Positions 1-11,314 of a stretch of DNA of 64,000 nucleotides are shown in pieces. The DNA is from Sulfuritalea sp. (GTDB lineage Bacteria; Pseudomonadota; Gammaproteobacteria; Burkholderiales; Rhodocyclaceae): the NCBI RefSeq assembly GCF_017302275.1, contig NZ_JAFLDR010000009.1:62001-126000 (forward strand), given 5' to 3'. Positions within the stretch are counted from its first letter, which is position 1; each line of letters opens with the position of its first letter. The notes under the pieces are model-generated. The model was not told the DNA's origin. It saw nothing but the letters and a program-made list of their open reading frames with translations, and ran no database searches. Made by a program: the position numbers and the translations under genes.

Positions 1-279
1 GCCGCGCGCAGGGTAAAGCTTGGCCTGCTTCTTGCTGAATTGGTCAAGGCAAGGGATCTCAACGTCAAGCCGGAACAAGTTCGGAAAATTGTCGACGAAT
101 TTGCGGAGACATTCGAGGACCCGAAGGAAGTGGTGCGCTGGTACTATTCCCAACCACAACGTCTGGCCGAGGCCGAGGCGCTGGCTCTGGAGAACAACGT
201 GGTGGATTGGGTGCTCGCGAACACACGCGTCAGCGAAACCCCGATCGCCTTTGATGCACTGATGGGAAATGCAGCATGA
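1..279 (+). CDS. tig: Trigger factor, C-terminal fragment
   Basis: The reading frame is open from the first base and ends at TGA 277-279, giving the last 92 residues of a protein whose start lies outside the window. It ends in a helical segment ([21 protein letters not shown], then [12 protein letters not shown]) typical of the trigger factor C-terminal chaperone arms. Trigger factor is the ribosome-bound chaperone that receives nascent chains. The tig-clpP-clpX-lon order that follows is the standard proteobacterial arrangement. The stop codon overlaps the clpP ATG (ATGA), so the two are probably translationally coupled. Confidence 0.9.
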   Translation, partial: AARRVKLGLLLAELVKARDLNVKPEQVRKIVDEFAETFEDPKEVVRWYYSQPQRLAEAEALALENNVVDWVLANTRVSETPIAFDALMGNAA

Positions 280-956
280 TCCTGCCGGAGATGTCCATGT
301 ACGGTTCGCGACACCATGGCGGCGTCCACGACGCGCCGACCCACGACACGCAAGCCCTGGGCCTGGTGCCCATGGTGATCGAGACCAGCGGGCGCGGCGA
401 GCGGGCCTACGACATCTATTCGCGCCTGCTGCGCGAGCGCGTCATCTTCCTGGTGGGGCCGGTCAACGATTCGACGGCCAACCTGATCGTGGCCCAGTTG
501 TTGTTCCTGGAGTCGGAAAATCCTGACAAGGACATATTCTTCTACATCAATTCGCCGGGCGGTTCCGTTACGGCGGGCATGGCGATCTATGACACCATGC
601 AATTCATCAAGCCCAGCGTGTCGACGCTGTGCATCGGTCAGGCGGCGAGCATGGGGGCGTTCCTGCTGGCGGCGGGCGAAAAGGGCAAGCGCTTCTGCCT
701 GCCAAATTCGCGCGTTATGATCCACCAGCCGATGGGCGGCTTCCAGGGCCAGGCCTCGGACATCGAGATCCATGCCAAGGAGATATTGTTCCTCAAGCAG
801 AAGCTCAACAACATGCTGGCGCATCACACCGGACAATCGATCGAGCGTATCGAGCGCGATACCGATCGTGACAATTTCCTGTCGGCCGAGGCAGCCGTCG
901 AGTATGGTCTGGTCGACAAGGTCCTGACCAGCCGTACCGAGGTAGCCGCAACCTGA
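276..956 (+). CDS. clpP: ATP-dependent Clp protease proteolytic subunit
   Basis: This 226-residue protein is the serine peptidase of the ClpXP/ClpAP machines, a cytoplasmic tetradecamer. The catalytic triad is visible: Ser125 in GQAASMGAF, His150 in MIHQPMGG and Asp199 in DTDRDNF, with the same spacing as in E. coli ClpP (25 and 74 residues from Ser). The oxyanion-region motif NSPGGSV is at 92-98. The first ~25 residues (rich in His, Gly and Met) are longer than the mature N-terminus and probably form a propeptide. The ATG at 276 overlaps the tig stop; an internal start is possible. clpX follows after 24 bases, so they are likely one operon. Confidence 0.97.
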   Translation: MILPEMSMYGSRHHGGVHDAPTHDTQALGLVPMVIETSGRGERAYDIYSRLLRERVIFLVGPVNDSTANLIVAQLLFLESENPDKDIFFYINSPGGSVTAGMAIYDTMQFIKPSVSTLCIGQAASMGAFLLAAGEKGKRFCLPNSRVMIHQPMGGFQGQASDIEIHAKEILFLKQKLNNMLAHHTGQSIERIERDTDRDNFLSAEAAVEYGLVDKVLTSRTEVAAT

Positions 957-980
957 CCGTTCGCGCGGAGAGAAACGAAG

Positions 981-2249
981 ATGGCCGACAAGAAATCGGG
1001 CAGCAGCGAGAAGCTTCTGTATTGTTCCTTTTGCGGCAAAAGCCAGCACGAAGTCAAGAAGCTGATCGCCGGGCCTTCCGTTTTCATCTGCGACGAGTGC
1101 ATCGAGCTGTGCAACGACATCATTCGCGACGAGATCGCGGCCGAACCGGCAGGCGCGGCCAAGCGGGAATTGCCGGCGCCGAAGGAAATCCGCGAGATGC
1201 TCGATCAGTACGTGATCGGCCAGGATTCGGCGAAGAAAATCCTCGCGGTAGCGGTGTATAACCACTACAAGCGCATCCGGCACCAGGAGAAAGGCAGCGA
1301 TGGCGTCGAGCTGGCCAAGAGCAACATCCTGCTGATCGGTCCCACGGGTTCGGGCAAGACCCTGCTGGCGCAGACCCTGGCGCGCATGCTCAACGTGCCC
1401 TTCGTGATGGCCGATGCGACGACGCTGACCGAAGCCGGCTACGTAGGGGAGGACGTCGAGAACATCATCCAGAAGCTGCTGCAGAAGTGCGACCACGAAG
1501 TCGAGAAGGCGCAGCAGGGCATCGTCTATATCGACGAAATCGACAAGATCTCGCGCAAGTCCGACAACCCGTCCATCACTCGCGACGTCTCCGGTGAGGG
1601 CGTGCAGCAGGCGCTTCTGAAGCTGATCGAGGGCACGGTGGCGAGTATTCCGCCGCAGGGTGGGCGCAAACATCCGAATCAGGATTTCATCCAGATCGAC
1701 ACGACCAACATCCTGTTCATCTGTGGCGGTGCCTTCGATGGCCTCGACAAGGTGATCCGCAACCGGTCGGAAAAGGGCGGCATCGGTTTCGGCGCCGAAG
1801 TGAAGAGTCGCGACGCCGGCAACGTCGACGAAATGCTGAAGCAGGTAGAACCCGAGGACCTGATCAAGTTCGGCCTGATTCCCGAGTTGATCGGCCGCCT
1901 GCCGGTAATCGCCACCTTGCAGGAACTTGACGAGGCTGCGTTGATCGAAATATTGATCGAACCGAAGAATGCCCTGATCAAGCAGTATCACAAGCTGTTC
2001 GCCATGGAAGGGGTGGAACTTGAGGTGCGCCCGTCGGCGCTGCAGGCGATTGCCAAGAAGGCGTTGAAGCGCAAGACGGGAGCACGTGGTTTGCGTTCGA
2101 TCCTCGAGAATGTGCTGCTGGACACGATGTACGAGATTCCGACCATGGAAAGCGTAAGCAAGGTTGTCATCGACGAAAGCACGATCGAAAGCGGCGCACA
2201 GCCGCTGATGATCCATGCCGACCAGCCCAGGGTCGCGGGCTCCAACTGA
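981..2249 (+). CDS. clpX: ATP-dependent Clp protease ATP-binding subunit ClpX
   Basis: A 422-residue AAA+ unfoldase that recognises tagged substrates and feeds them to ClpP. The N-terminal zinc-binding domain has four cysteines (C15, C18, C37, C40: CSFC and CDEC). Walker A is GPTGSGKT at 120-127 and Walker B is [10 protein letters not shown] at 181-190. The length is normal for the family. A clear ribosome site (GGAGAG) precedes ATG 981. It sits between clpP and lon on the same strand. Confidence 0.98.
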   Translation: MADKKSGSSEKLLYCSFCGKSQHEVKKLIAGPSVFICDECIELCNDIIRDEIAAEPAGAAKRELPAPKEIREMLDQYVIGQDSAKKILAVAVYNHYKRIRHQEKGSDGVELAKSNILLIGPTGSGKTLLAQTLARMLNVPFVMADATTLTEAGYVGEDVENIIQKLLQKCDHEVEKAQQGIVYIDEIDKISRKSDNPSITRDVSGEGVQQALLKLIEGTVASIPPQGGRKHPNQDFIQIDTTNILFICGGAFDGLDKVIRNRSEKGGIGFGAEVKSRDAGNVDEMLKQVEPEDLIKFGLIPELIGRLPVIATLQELDEAALIEILIEPKNALIKQYHKLFAMEGVELEVRPSALQAIAKKALKRKTGARGLRSILENVLLDTMYEIPTMESVSKVVIDESTIESGAQPLMIHADQPRVAGSN

Positions 2250-2324
2250 TCCTATCGACCAGGTTGCCTTGAATTCCGGTCCGCCGCCCCAACGTGGAGG
2301 TGTGACCCATAACCGAAGGACACG

Positions 2325-4742
<2,418 letters not shown>

Positions 4743-4800
4743 CCCGCGCCTAACTGATAGAATCGCGGCCGTTGCCTGTTGGGGGCAATGGCTGTTCAGC

Positions 4801-4876
4801 GGGTGCTTAGCTCAGTTGGTAGAGCGTCGCCCTTACAAGGCGAATGTCGGCGGTTCGACCCCGTCAGCACCCACCA
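4801..4876 (+). tRNA. tRNA-Val (anticodon TAC)
   Basis: A 76-base cloverleaf. The acceptor stem is GGGTGCT/AGCACCC, the D arm is GCTC/GAGC, the anticodon stem is TCGCC/GGCGA with loop CTTACAA (anticodon TAC at 4834-4836), the T arm has loop TTCGACC, and CCA is encoded at 4874-4876. Its 3' end is the attachment site of the adjoining island: bases 4852-4871 recur at 23702-23721. The last five bases of this copy (CACCA) therefore lie on the island side of the crossover block, and the island restores a complete tRNA. Confidence 0.96.
4852..4871 (+). repeat. attL core (tRNA-Val 3' end)
   Basis: Twenty bases identical to 23702-23721, covering the T loop, T stem and acceptor strand of tRNA-Val. This is the left crossover block of the island. 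Confidence 0.88.
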
Positions 4877-4907
4877 AATACCTAGCTGTTAGCATCCAAA
4901 GTAGTCC

Positions 4908-4933
4908 AGAAACCCTGCTCCGGCGGGGTTTCT
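4908..4933 (+). terminator. Hairpin after tRNA-Val, inside the island
   Basis: The stem GAAACCC (4909-4915) pairs with GGGTTTC (4926-4932). It lies 33 bases after the tRNA and is supplied by the island, so it probably replaces the displaced chromosomal terminator. It has no long T-run, so confidence is moderate. Confidence 0.5.
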
Positions 4934-4951
4934 CATTTGCACGGTCGTCCG

Positions 4952-5029
4952 ATACCGTCTAAACTGATTCGATGAAATACCGTCATTTTTGACGGTATCG
5001 CTGACGGTATCCGAGGGGCGTGACGGTAT
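4952..5029. repeat. Cluster of TGACGGTAT repeats (candidate integrase arm sites)
   Basis: TGACGGTAT occurs at 4990-4998, 5002-5010 and 5021-5029. Inverted copies are at 4977-4985 (ATACCGTCA) and, with the last base changed, near 4952-4960. The same 9-mer recurs at the other end of the island (23643-23651, and CGACGGTAT at 23631-23639). Short direct repeats of this kind next to the att core are known as arm-type binding sites of P4- and lambda-type integrases; that role here is inferred. Confidence 0.65.
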
Positions 5030-5083
5030 ACGCCCGAAAATCTCCGATGCCGCCAGCCCGACTCAGCAATCGAAGGGGGCACC

Positions 5084-6298
5084 ATGGCACTGACCGATAC
5101 CGGCATCCGCGCCGCCAAGGCGACCGACAAGGCTCGCAAGCTGGCCGACGAAAAAGGGCTGTACCTGTTGATTCAGCCAACCGGCGCGAAACTATGGCGT
5201 TTCGATTACCGGTTCGCCGACAAGCGCAAGACCCTGGCGATCGGCACATTCCCCGACACCAGCCTCCGATTGGCGCGAGACAAGCGCGACGAAGCGCGAA
5301 AGCAAATCGCACAGGGTATTGATCCGTGCGATCAGCGCAAGCAGGCCAAGCAGGAGCGCCGCGGCGCCCAAGCCAACACGTTTGAAGTTGTGGCCCGTGA
5401 CTGGATGCGGAACAAGGGGGCGGAATGGACACCCACTTACGCCGGCAAAACGAAATCCGCCCTGGAGCGGCATGCCTTTCCGGCGATCGGTGGGCGCCCG
5501 ATTGCCGAACTTGCGGCCCCCGAACTCTTGGCGATGCTGCGCGCCATCGAAAAGCGCGGCACCGTCGATATGGCCCACCGGGTGCAGCAGCATTGCGGTG
5601 CAATCTTTCGCTACGCCGTCAGCGATGGCAAAGCGATGTCAGACCCGACGCCAAGCCTGAGGGGCGCGCTATCGACCGTCAAGCAGGAACACTATGCCGC
5701 ACTCACTGATCCCGCTGAGTATGCTCAACTGCTGCGCGATATTGACGACTACCGGGGCGAGGTAACGACGAAAGCGGCAATGCAGTTGTTGGCGCTCACG
5801 TTCCAGCGGACGAAGGAAGTTCGCTTTGCGGAGTGGTCGCAGTTCGATGTTGATGCCGCGCTATGGCGTATCCCTGCCGAGGTGATGAAGATGCGCGAGG
5901 CGCATATCGTGCCGCTGTCAAAGCAAGCGATCGCGGTGCTGGATGGGTTGCGCCCGCTGACGGGCAAGGGCCGCCTTGTGTTTCCATCGACCACAAACCG
6001 CGACAGGTCGATTTCAGAAAATACGGTGACATACGCGTTGGCGCGAATGGGATATAAGGGCCGCATGACCGGGCACGGGTTCCGCAGTGCTGCATCGACA
6101 ATGCTGAACGAGCAGGGGTTTCGGCATGATGTTATTGAACGCCAGTTAGCTCACAACGAGCGCAACGCGGTGCGCGATGCTTACAACCGTGCCCAATATC
6201 TACCTGAGCGGCGGACGATGATGCAGCAATGGGCGGACTATCTTGACAAGGTGAAGGCCGGGGCCGAAGTGATCGCGCTGCGCGGCAATGCGGCATAG
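5084..6298 (+). CDS. P4-type tyrosine site-specific integrase
   Basis: A 404-residue integrase that would catalyse insertion into and excision from tRNA-Val. Residues ~1-90 form the DUF4102 arm-binding domain (LYLLIQPTGAKLWRF, IGTFPDTSL), followed by a SAM-like core-binding domain (~100-190). The catalytic domain has Arg242 (QRTKEVRFAEW), His331/Arg334 (TGHGFRSAAST), His357 (QLAH) and the probable nucleophile Tyr367 (AYNRAQY), all intact. A strong purine-rich ribosome site (CGAAGGGGG) precedes ATG 5084. It reads away from the tRNA. The repeats at 4952-5029 lie directly upstream and could let the integrase regulate itself. Confidence 0.96.
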   Translation: MALTDTGIRAAKATDKARKLADEKGLYLLIQPTGAKLWRFDYRFADKRKTLAIGTFPDTSLRLARDKRDEARKQIAQGIDPCDQRKQAKQERRGAQANTFEVVARDWMRNKGAEWTPTYAGKTKSALERHAFPAIGGRPIAELAAPELLAMLRAIEKRGTVDMAHRVQQHCGAIFRYAVSDGKAMSDPTPSLRGALSTVKQEHYAALTDPAEYAQLLRDIDDYRGEVTTKAAMQLLALTFQRTKEVRFAEWSQFDVDAALWRIPAEVMKMREAHIVPLSKQAIAVLDGLRPLTGKGRLVFPSTTNRDRSISENTVTYALARMGYKGRMTGHGFRSAASTMLNEQGFRHDVIERQLAHNERNAVRDAYNRAQYLPERRTMMQQWADYLDKVKAGAEVIALRGNAA

Positions 6299-6438
6299 GC
6301 CGTTTGGATTCGGAAATGGTGCTAGCAAAAAAACACATTGACCGACGCTATCGGATGCAGTTAAGCTGACGCCACCTTGTTATTTAATGTGCATCGGCAC
6401 TCACCTCGTCCCCGATGTAGAGACATGAGTCTAGAGGT

Positions 6439-6600
6439 ACCGGTGTGACTGAGCAACGCAGTCGCCCGGTCTAAGCGAATACCCCAGAGCCTTGCGCAGG
6501 ACGTTGCGGCAACCTGGGGCCGGCCGTGTGGAGATGCTCGCGCTTCGCTGCGCAGAAGGCCACACGGTGCAGGAGAGCAGATAGCCCGTGCATGGGTTAC
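6439..6600 (+). ncRNA. Candidate int-alpA structured RNA between integrase and alpA
   Basis: The 370-base space between integrase and alpA holds consecutive strong hairpins: ACCGG 6439-6443 with CCGGT 6466-6470 (inner GACT/AGTC); CCCCAG 6482-6487 with CTGGGG 6514-6519; CCGTGTGG 6524-6531 with CCACACGG 6560-6567; and CCCGTGCATGGG near 6584-6595. No open frame explains the region. A structured RNA called the int-alpA motif is known from exactly this position in proteobacterial elements. That identity is inferred from position and structure; I could not test it against the published consensus. Confidence 0.5.
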
Positions 6601-6668
6601 AGCGACCACCGCTGTTTCCGCTCGCCCTCATAATTCGTGGCAGCGGATGTACCCAAAAGGACACCGCT

Positions 6669-6890
6669 ATGACAACTCAACTTCCCTCAACTGGCTTCCT
6701 GCGCTTGCCGCAGATCATTGGCAATCCGAAAGCAAATCCACCCCAGCCACCGATAATCCCTGTGTGCCGCAGCGCCTGGTGGGCCGGCGTCAAGAGTGGG
6801 CGCTATCCCAAGCCGGTGAAACTCTCGCCTCGTGTAACCGCCTGGCGCGCCGAGGATATTGTCGCCCTCATTGCTTCGGCGAAGGGGTGA
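6669..6890 (+). CDS. AlpA-family transcriptional regulator
   Basis: A 73-residue small winged-helix/MerR-like DNA-binding protein. The core LRLPQIIG...PVCRSAWWAGVKSGRYPKPVKLSPRVTAWRAEDI matches the AlpA pattern (recognition helix S-x-WW-x-GV-x-G-x-YPKPVKL, then WR-x-ED). AlpA proteins activate excision or early genes of P4-like elements. ATG 6669 is chosen because AAAAGG lies upstream and the protein begins just before the conserved core; the frame also extends back to 6588. It is followed at once by the gene at 6895. Confidence 0.88.
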   Translation: MTTQLPSTGFLRLPQIIGNPKANPPQPPIIPVCRSAWWAGVKSGRYPKPVKLSPRVTAWRAEDIVALIASAKG

Positions 6891-6894
6891 TGAC

Positions 6895-7380
6895 ATGACC
6901 TCCAAACAACAACGCCAGCCGGGACGGGCTGGCGCTGAAGCTACACTTTTCAAACACATCGCCGCCGATAATACCGGCAACACGACCGCCAATCAACGCA
7001 ATTCGCAGGCGGATCGGGGAGTTGTAGCCGACTCTACGGATACGCTCGGGCTCGTTGCTGATTTGCACGACAAGGAAGGCCTCCGGCTTGTTGAAGAGGC
7101 GGTACGGCTGACAGGTGATCAAGAGCTTCGCGGCGTTCTCGAACTGGCGGTGGGCCTTGGTATGCGGTACCTCGTAGCGGCAGGAAGATTTGACGGAAAG
7201 GGCATTTTCAGCGCCCTGTGTGCCGAAGATTCGGTAGCCATCCTCTCTTGGGGTGCGGCGAATGAGCGCATGAACGAAGGCGGCTCGCGCAAGACAGAAT
7301 GGCTGGTTATGCCGGCCCCCTTGATGGCCTTGCTGAACAAGGCTGCGGCGCAACAGGCCACAAAGGGCGGTGCGCAATGA
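6895..7380 (+). CDS. Unknown protein of the island replication operon
   Basis: A 161-residue soluble protein that I do not recognise. The N-terminal ~50 residues are polar and probably disordered (TSKQQRQPGRAGAEATLF, then NTGNTTANQRNSQ). The rest is compact and helical (LHDKEGLRLVEEAVRLTG, LELAVGLGMRYLVAAGRF). It starts four bases after the alpA stop and overlaps the next gene's ATG (ATGA at 7377), so it belongs to the alpA-primase operon. The position suggests a replication accessory or regulatory role. The frame extends back to 6859, but ATG 6895 fits the operon spacing better. Confidence 0.7.
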   Translation: MTSKQQRQPGRAGAEATLFKHIAADNTGNTTANQRNSQADRGVVADSTDTLGLVADLHDKEGLRLVEEAVRLTGDQELRGVLELAVGLGMRYLVAAGRFDGKGIFSALCAEDSVAILSWGAANERMNEGGSRKTEWLVMPAPLMALLNKAAAQQATKGGAQ

Positions 7381-9821
7381 ATGCCCCCATGACCAAAGCC
7401 GAGGCCATTGCTGCTCGCGACGTTACTGAGCTCACCCGCGCGCTGCGTGCGGACCTTACCAAGGGCAACGACAACATTCCCGGCGACCTGAAAAAGCGCA
7501 AGGGCTGGCTGGTATGGAAGGTGACCGAGATCAACCCCGCCACCGGAAAGTTCAACAAGATTCCAATCTACCCCCGCACGCGGAAGAATCGCCATGGCGA
7601 ACAAGGGACCGAGGCGGACCTAGCGAACCTGGGGACTTGGGACGATGCACATAAGGCGATCACCGAGGACAAGTCCATCTCCGGCGTGGGCCTCGCTCTG
7701 CTCCCGGCTCTTGGCGTTGTCGCTCTCGACGTGGATCACTGTATCGAGAGCGGTGAGTTGCGCGACGATGTTGTTCGGCTTACGAACGACACCTACTGCG
7801 AAATCAGCCCAAGCGGGACAGGCATACGTGCTTTTTGGTGCGGCGTTGCCAGTGACGGCAAGAACCATGACGCCGGGTTTGAACTGTTTCACGCCAAGGG
7901 CTTTGTCACCGTAACGGGTAACCAAGTAGAAAACGACTACTACCTGTTCGCCAGCGATGCCATTCCACTGTTGGATGGAACGGCGCAGGCCGAACTGGAA
8001 CAACTCTCGCGCGCTACTGGAAGAATTTCCAAAGTCAGCACGTTGGGGCGACTGAAAGAGACGGCGGCGAGCGATCCCCGCTTGCAGGCCATCAATGCAG
8101 CAGGCCTGTATGAGCGCGACATGGGCGGTGGCAAGCACTCGATCAAGTGCCCGTTCGAGAGCGCGCACAGTGATTGTGGCAGGCCGGGGGGCGACGGTGA
8201 CACCGTCTATTTCCAGCCGCATACCAACAGCTACGCCGACGGCTACATACACTGCTCGCACACCCACGGCAACGATCAGAGCAAGTACTGGGAAGCCATC
8301 GGCTATGACGTTGAGGTGGAAGCGTTTGGGAATCTTGACGCAGGCGAGTGGCCTATACCGCAGCCCATCCCGGATGATCTCCCTCCGGTCCCGCCGTTCG
8401 ATCTTGCACTACTGCCTGATGCGCTGCGCCCATGGATCGCCGACATAGCGGAGCGCATGCAGATTTGCCCGGATATTCCCGCCATCGGCGCGGTAACGGC
8501 GCTCTCGGCGGCCGTGGGCAGGCGAGTGCAGATCATGCCCAAGGCGCACGACGACTGGACGGTGGTGCCGAATTTGTGGGGGATGGTGGTAGCGCCACCG
8601 GGCTACATGAAGTCACCGGCGCTCTCCGAAGTGATGAAGCCACTTCATTTGCTGGAGAGCGAAGCGCATCGGGAATATGAGATCGCGCGGGCCGCATGGG
8701 AGATCCAGAAGGAGTGCACCGCCATTGCCAATAGCGCGGCGAAGTCGGCAACACTTGCCAAGCTGAAGAGAGACCCGGCCGCGGAGATCGCGGCGGCGCA
8801 GCCGGAACCTGATGAGCCTATTGCGATACGGTATTGCGTCAATAACTTTTCGCTGGAAGCATTGGGTGAAGTACTGATGGGCAATCCCCACGGTGTGCTG
8901 GCTTTCAGCGACGAGATTCATGGTCTGCTGATGATGGCGCAAAAGCCCGGCAATGAAGGCCTGAACGACTTTCTTTTGTCAGCATGGAACGGCGACGGCT
9001 CTTTCACTTTCGACCGTATCGGTCGGGGACTGAACAGACGCATAGATCACGTCTGCGTGGCCGTACTCGGTGGCATCCAGCCGGGGCGCCTGGTTGAACA
9101 TGTCACCGGGGCGACTCACGGCGGTGCTGGCGACTCAGGCCTGGTTCAGAGGTTCCAATTGCTGACCTGGCCGGATCTGCGCGAGGAATGGCAACTGGTG
9201 GATAGAAAGCCTGATCGCGATGCACAGGTGGCTGCGTATAAGGTTTTCGAGCAGGCAGTGGGGCGCGGTGATTCAGCAGGCTTTGACACCGGCGGTGAGG
9301 TCGATAGCGGGGTTGATGTGCGGCGCTTCGACCCCACTGCGCAAGAAGCGTTCTATGTGTGGCTAGAGAGGCTGGAGCAGGAGCTACGTGGTGACAGCCT
9401 CCCTCCGGTAATGGCGTCGCACCTGAGTAAGTACCGCTCGCTTGTACCGTCACTGGCGCTGATCTTCGCCGTGGCCGACGGCGTGCAAGGCGCGATCCCG
9501 CTGCGTTATCTCCAGCAGGCTATCGGATGGGCGGAGTACTTGCGGCCCCATGCCGAACGGGTCTATGCCTGTACCACTCGCCCCGATACCCGGCACGCGC
9601 GCGCCTTGCTCAACAAGATTCGTACGGGTGCTATTGCGGATGATTTCACACCGCGCGATGTGTACTTGAAAGGCTGGAGCCTGCTCGACCGCGATGGAGT
9701 AACGAAGGCGGTCGAATTGCTCAGCGACCTTGGTTACCTGCGTTCGGGCCAGAAGCGGCAACAATCAGGCGGTGGACGCCCGTCAATCTGCTACCGGATC
9801 AACCCCAATGCGAAGGGTTGA
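7377..9821 (+). CDS. PrimPol-like/DUF3987 replication protein
   Basis: An 814-residue multidomain protein, probably the element's primase-helicase. Residues ~25-190 resemble the NrS-1-type primase-polymerase fold: GWLVWK, the metal-binding pair D118/D120 (VALDVDHC), SPSGTGIRAF (~144-153) and GFVTVTG. Residues ~225-320 include a Cys/His-rich stretch (CPFESAHSDC, then HCSHTHG) that may bind zinc. Residues ~340-810 are a DUF3987 (YfjI-like) P-loop domain with a degenerate Walker A (APPGYMKSPAL, Lys412) and Walker B LAFSDEIHG. The ATG overlaps the previous stop. A short inverted repeat array follows the stop (9847-9900). Confidence 0.85.
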   Translation: MNAPMTKAEAIAARDVTELTRALRADLTKGNDNIPGDLKKRKGWLVWKVTEINPATGKFNKIPIYPRTRKNRHGEQGTEADLANLGTWDDAHKAITEDKSISGVGLALLPALGVVALDVDHCIESGELRDDVVRLTNDTYCEISPSGTGIRAFWCGVASDGKNHDAGFELFHAKGFVTVTGNQVENDYYLFASDAIPLLDGTAQAELEQLSRATGRISKVSTLGRLKETAASDPRLQAINAAGLYERDMGGGKHSIKCPFESAHSDCGRPGGDGDTVYFQPHTNSYADGYIHCSHTHGNDQSKYWEAIGYDVEVEAFGNLDAGEWPIPQPIPDDLPPVPPFDLALLPDALRPWIADIAERMQICPDIPAIGAVTALSAAVGRRVQIMPKAHDDWTVVPNLWGMVVAPPGYMKSPALSEVMKPLHLLESEAHREYEIARAAWEIQKECTAIANSAAKSATLAKLKRDPAAEIAAAQPEPDEPIAIRYCVNNFSLEALGEVLMGNPHGVLAFSDEIHGLLMMAQKPGNEGLNDFLLSAWNGDGSFTFDRIGRGLNRRIDHVCVAVLGGIQPGRLVEHVTGATHGGAGDSGLVQRFQLLTWPDLREEWQLVDRKPDRDAQVAAYKVFEQAVGRGDSAGFDTGGEVDSGVDVRRFDPTAQEAFYVWLERLEQELRGDSLPPVMASHLSKYRSLVPSLALIFAVADGVQGAIPLRYLQQAIGWAEYLRPHAERVYACTTRPDTRHARALLNKIRTGAIADDFTPRDVYLKGWSLLDRDGVTKAVELLSDLGYLRSGQKRQQSGGGRPSICYRINPNAKG

Positions 9822-9846
9822 TTTTATGGATGCGCCCCACATCAGC

Positions 9847-9900
9847 GCCTACAAAACCTACAGAACCTCATACATCATGGGTTTTGATGGTTTTGTAGGC
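9847..9900. repeat. Inverted ~10-bp repeat array after the primase gene
   Basis: GCCTACAAAACC at 9847-9858 is a perfect inverted match to GGTTTTGTAGGC at 9889-9900. Each arm is made of near-repeats (CCTACAAAA, CCTACAGAA; inverted GGTTTTGAT, GGTTTTGTA). It begins 26 bases after the primase stop and has no T-run, so it is not an ordinary terminator. It may be a replication origin or operator site. Confidence 0.6.
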
Positions 9901-9941
9901 ACTACCCCCTGTCTCGCTTCCAGAAACTCTGAGGGTGCCCG

Positions 9942-10580
9942 ATGAAGAAAAAGCCAAAACTACCGGCGGTCAGCGCCACCGGCGAAATTGATATTTCCGC
10001 GGTTCCGCTGGACCAACTGCGCAGAGCAATGACCCAAGGGCTTGCGGGACCGCATTTGGCAGTGACAAGAGTAATACGGGCCGCCGAAAAGACGAGCGGC
10101 TTCGGCGGCGATATCGATATTGCCGAACTCGGATCCTGCCTGCAGGATCAGATCCAGGCGGTCAATCGCGGCGACATGAAGCAGGTCGAAGCGATGCTGA
10201 TGAGTCAGGCGATTGGATTGCAAACGTTGTCCGCGCGATTGATCGAGCGGGCAATGGCGCACGACCAGATACCTGGATTCGACGTGAATATGCGAATGGC
10301 GCTCCGTGCGCAGAACCAGTGCCGTACCACGCTCGAAACGCTCGCCGGAATCAAGAACCCGCCTGTGGTCTACGCGAAACAGGCGAACGTCACTACCGGG
10401 CCGCAGCAAGTTAACAATGGTGTGCCTGTGCCCTCGCACGCGCGAGAAATTGAATTCAAGCAAACCCAACTATCAGGGGGTACCTATGAGCTACTACCGA
10501 ACACCGGAGCATCGAAAGCTAAGGGCAGAATTGATCCGGCGGTGGCGCCCCTGGGAAAACTCCACCGGACCAAGAACTGA
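9942..10580 (+). CDS. Unknown island protein
   Basis: A 212-residue soluble protein that I do not recognise. It is mostly helical (LDQLRRAMTQGLAGPHLAVTRVIRAAEK, then QAIGLQTLSARLIERAMAHDQ) with a Lys/Gln-rich tail. The end of the gene overlaps the following small gene in another frame. A GAGGG ribosome site precedes ATG 9942. It lies 120 bases after the primase, across the inverted repeat array, so it could be a separate transcript. The helical repeats could suggest a terminase-small-subunit or packaging-like role, but nothing in the sequence proves it. Confidence 0.65.
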   Translation: MKKKPKLPAVSATGEIDISAVPLDQLRRAMTQGLAGPHLAVTRVIRAAEKTSGFGGDIDIAELGSCLQDQIQAVNRGDMKQVEAMLMSQAIGLQTLSARLIERAMAHDQIPGFDVNMRMALRAQNQCRTTLETLAGIKNPPVVYAKQANVTTGPQQVNNGVPVPSHAREIEFKQTQLSGGTYELLPNTGASKAKGRIDPAVAPLGKLHRTKN

Positions 10581-10692
10581 CGCCGGCAAGGCACGGTCAG
10601 CCAGGCGTGGATTCAAGGGCAACGAGCGTGCACTGCTTCTTGAACTCCGGCACCTACTGCGTGAGCAGGAAAATCTTCTCAAAGCCCTGTAG
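10486..10692 (+). CDS. Small basic protein, TGPRT-x-GKA type
   Basis: A 68-residue basic protein beginning MSYYRTPEHRKLRAELIRRW, with TGPRTDAGKARSARRGFKGNE in the middle. The TGPRT-x(2-3)-GKA-x-SAR motif is common in small uncharacterised proteins of beta- and gammaproteobacterial prophages and islands; no function is known to me. A strong AGGGGG site lies upstream of ATG 10486. It overlaps the last 95 bases of the 9942 gene in a different frame, so the two are probably translationally linked. Confidence 0.7.
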   Translation: MSYYRTPEHRKLRAELIRRWRPWENSTGPRTDAGKARSARRGFKGNERALLLELRHLLREQENLLKAL

Positions 10693-10879
10693 TCAGGAAC
10701 GCCGAGGCGCACAATCGTAGGCGGCAGCCCCATGCAAAATCTAGGCATGGCGAGTAGCATATAGCTGATAGAAAATACGGAGACGAGACTTGTATTTGAC
10801 GCATTGGCCTGGCGCCTTCAGTGGTGACACGGTTGTATCACAGAGCTTATGCTGACCAATTACGGGATGAGATGCGACC

Positions 10880-11245
10880 ATGACAAATACAGACAGTGAT
10901 GCGTCGGCGGGAACGTCGAGTCACCGGCCTGGGTGGGACGATCTTCTGGACTACATGCGGAAGGCTCGACTTCCTCCTACACGTGAGAATTACTTGGCGA
11001 TAGCGTACCCGGACGGGATGCCAGAGGAGTGGACACAGGAACTGGAGAACGAGCTACCACCGGAATTTCGACAGTCTTTAAGCAAGCTTACCAAGCCGGC
11101 CGCATCAGCGCCGAAGTCCGCGCCGCCTTCCGGGGCGGACCTGAAGCAGCTCGCACAGAAGCTGGGACAGGAGACCGTGGACAGTCTCAACCGCGCGGCG
11201 CTGGATGAGAACTCGCCCAACTCACCCGCGCACCGTCGTCTATGA
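10880..11245 (+). CDS. Unknown small protein with Pro/Ala-rich linker
   Basis: A 121-residue soluble protein that I do not recognise. It has a Ser/Thr-rich start, an acidic helical centre (MPEEWTQELENELPPEFRQ), a Lys-Pro-Ala-Ser linker (KPAASAPKSAPPSG) and a C-terminal helix (LKQLAQKLGQETVDSLNRAAL). The Pro/Ala linker between two short helical parts suggests a flexible adaptor. No strong ribosome site is seen, and the 187 bases before it hold no other gene. Coding status rests on the open frame and plausible composition. Confidence 0.5.
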   Translation: MTNTDSDASAGTSSHRPGWDDLLDYMRKARLPPTRENYLAIAYPDGMPEEWTQELENELPPEFRQSLSKLTKPAASAPKSAPPSGADLKQLAQKLGQETVDSLNRAALDENSPNSPAHRRL

Positions 11246-11314
11246 CGACCGGACAGATGGCGTGCTACAAAGCCGGACAACTCATTAACTCCCAACACAT
11301 ACATTCCTCAATCG

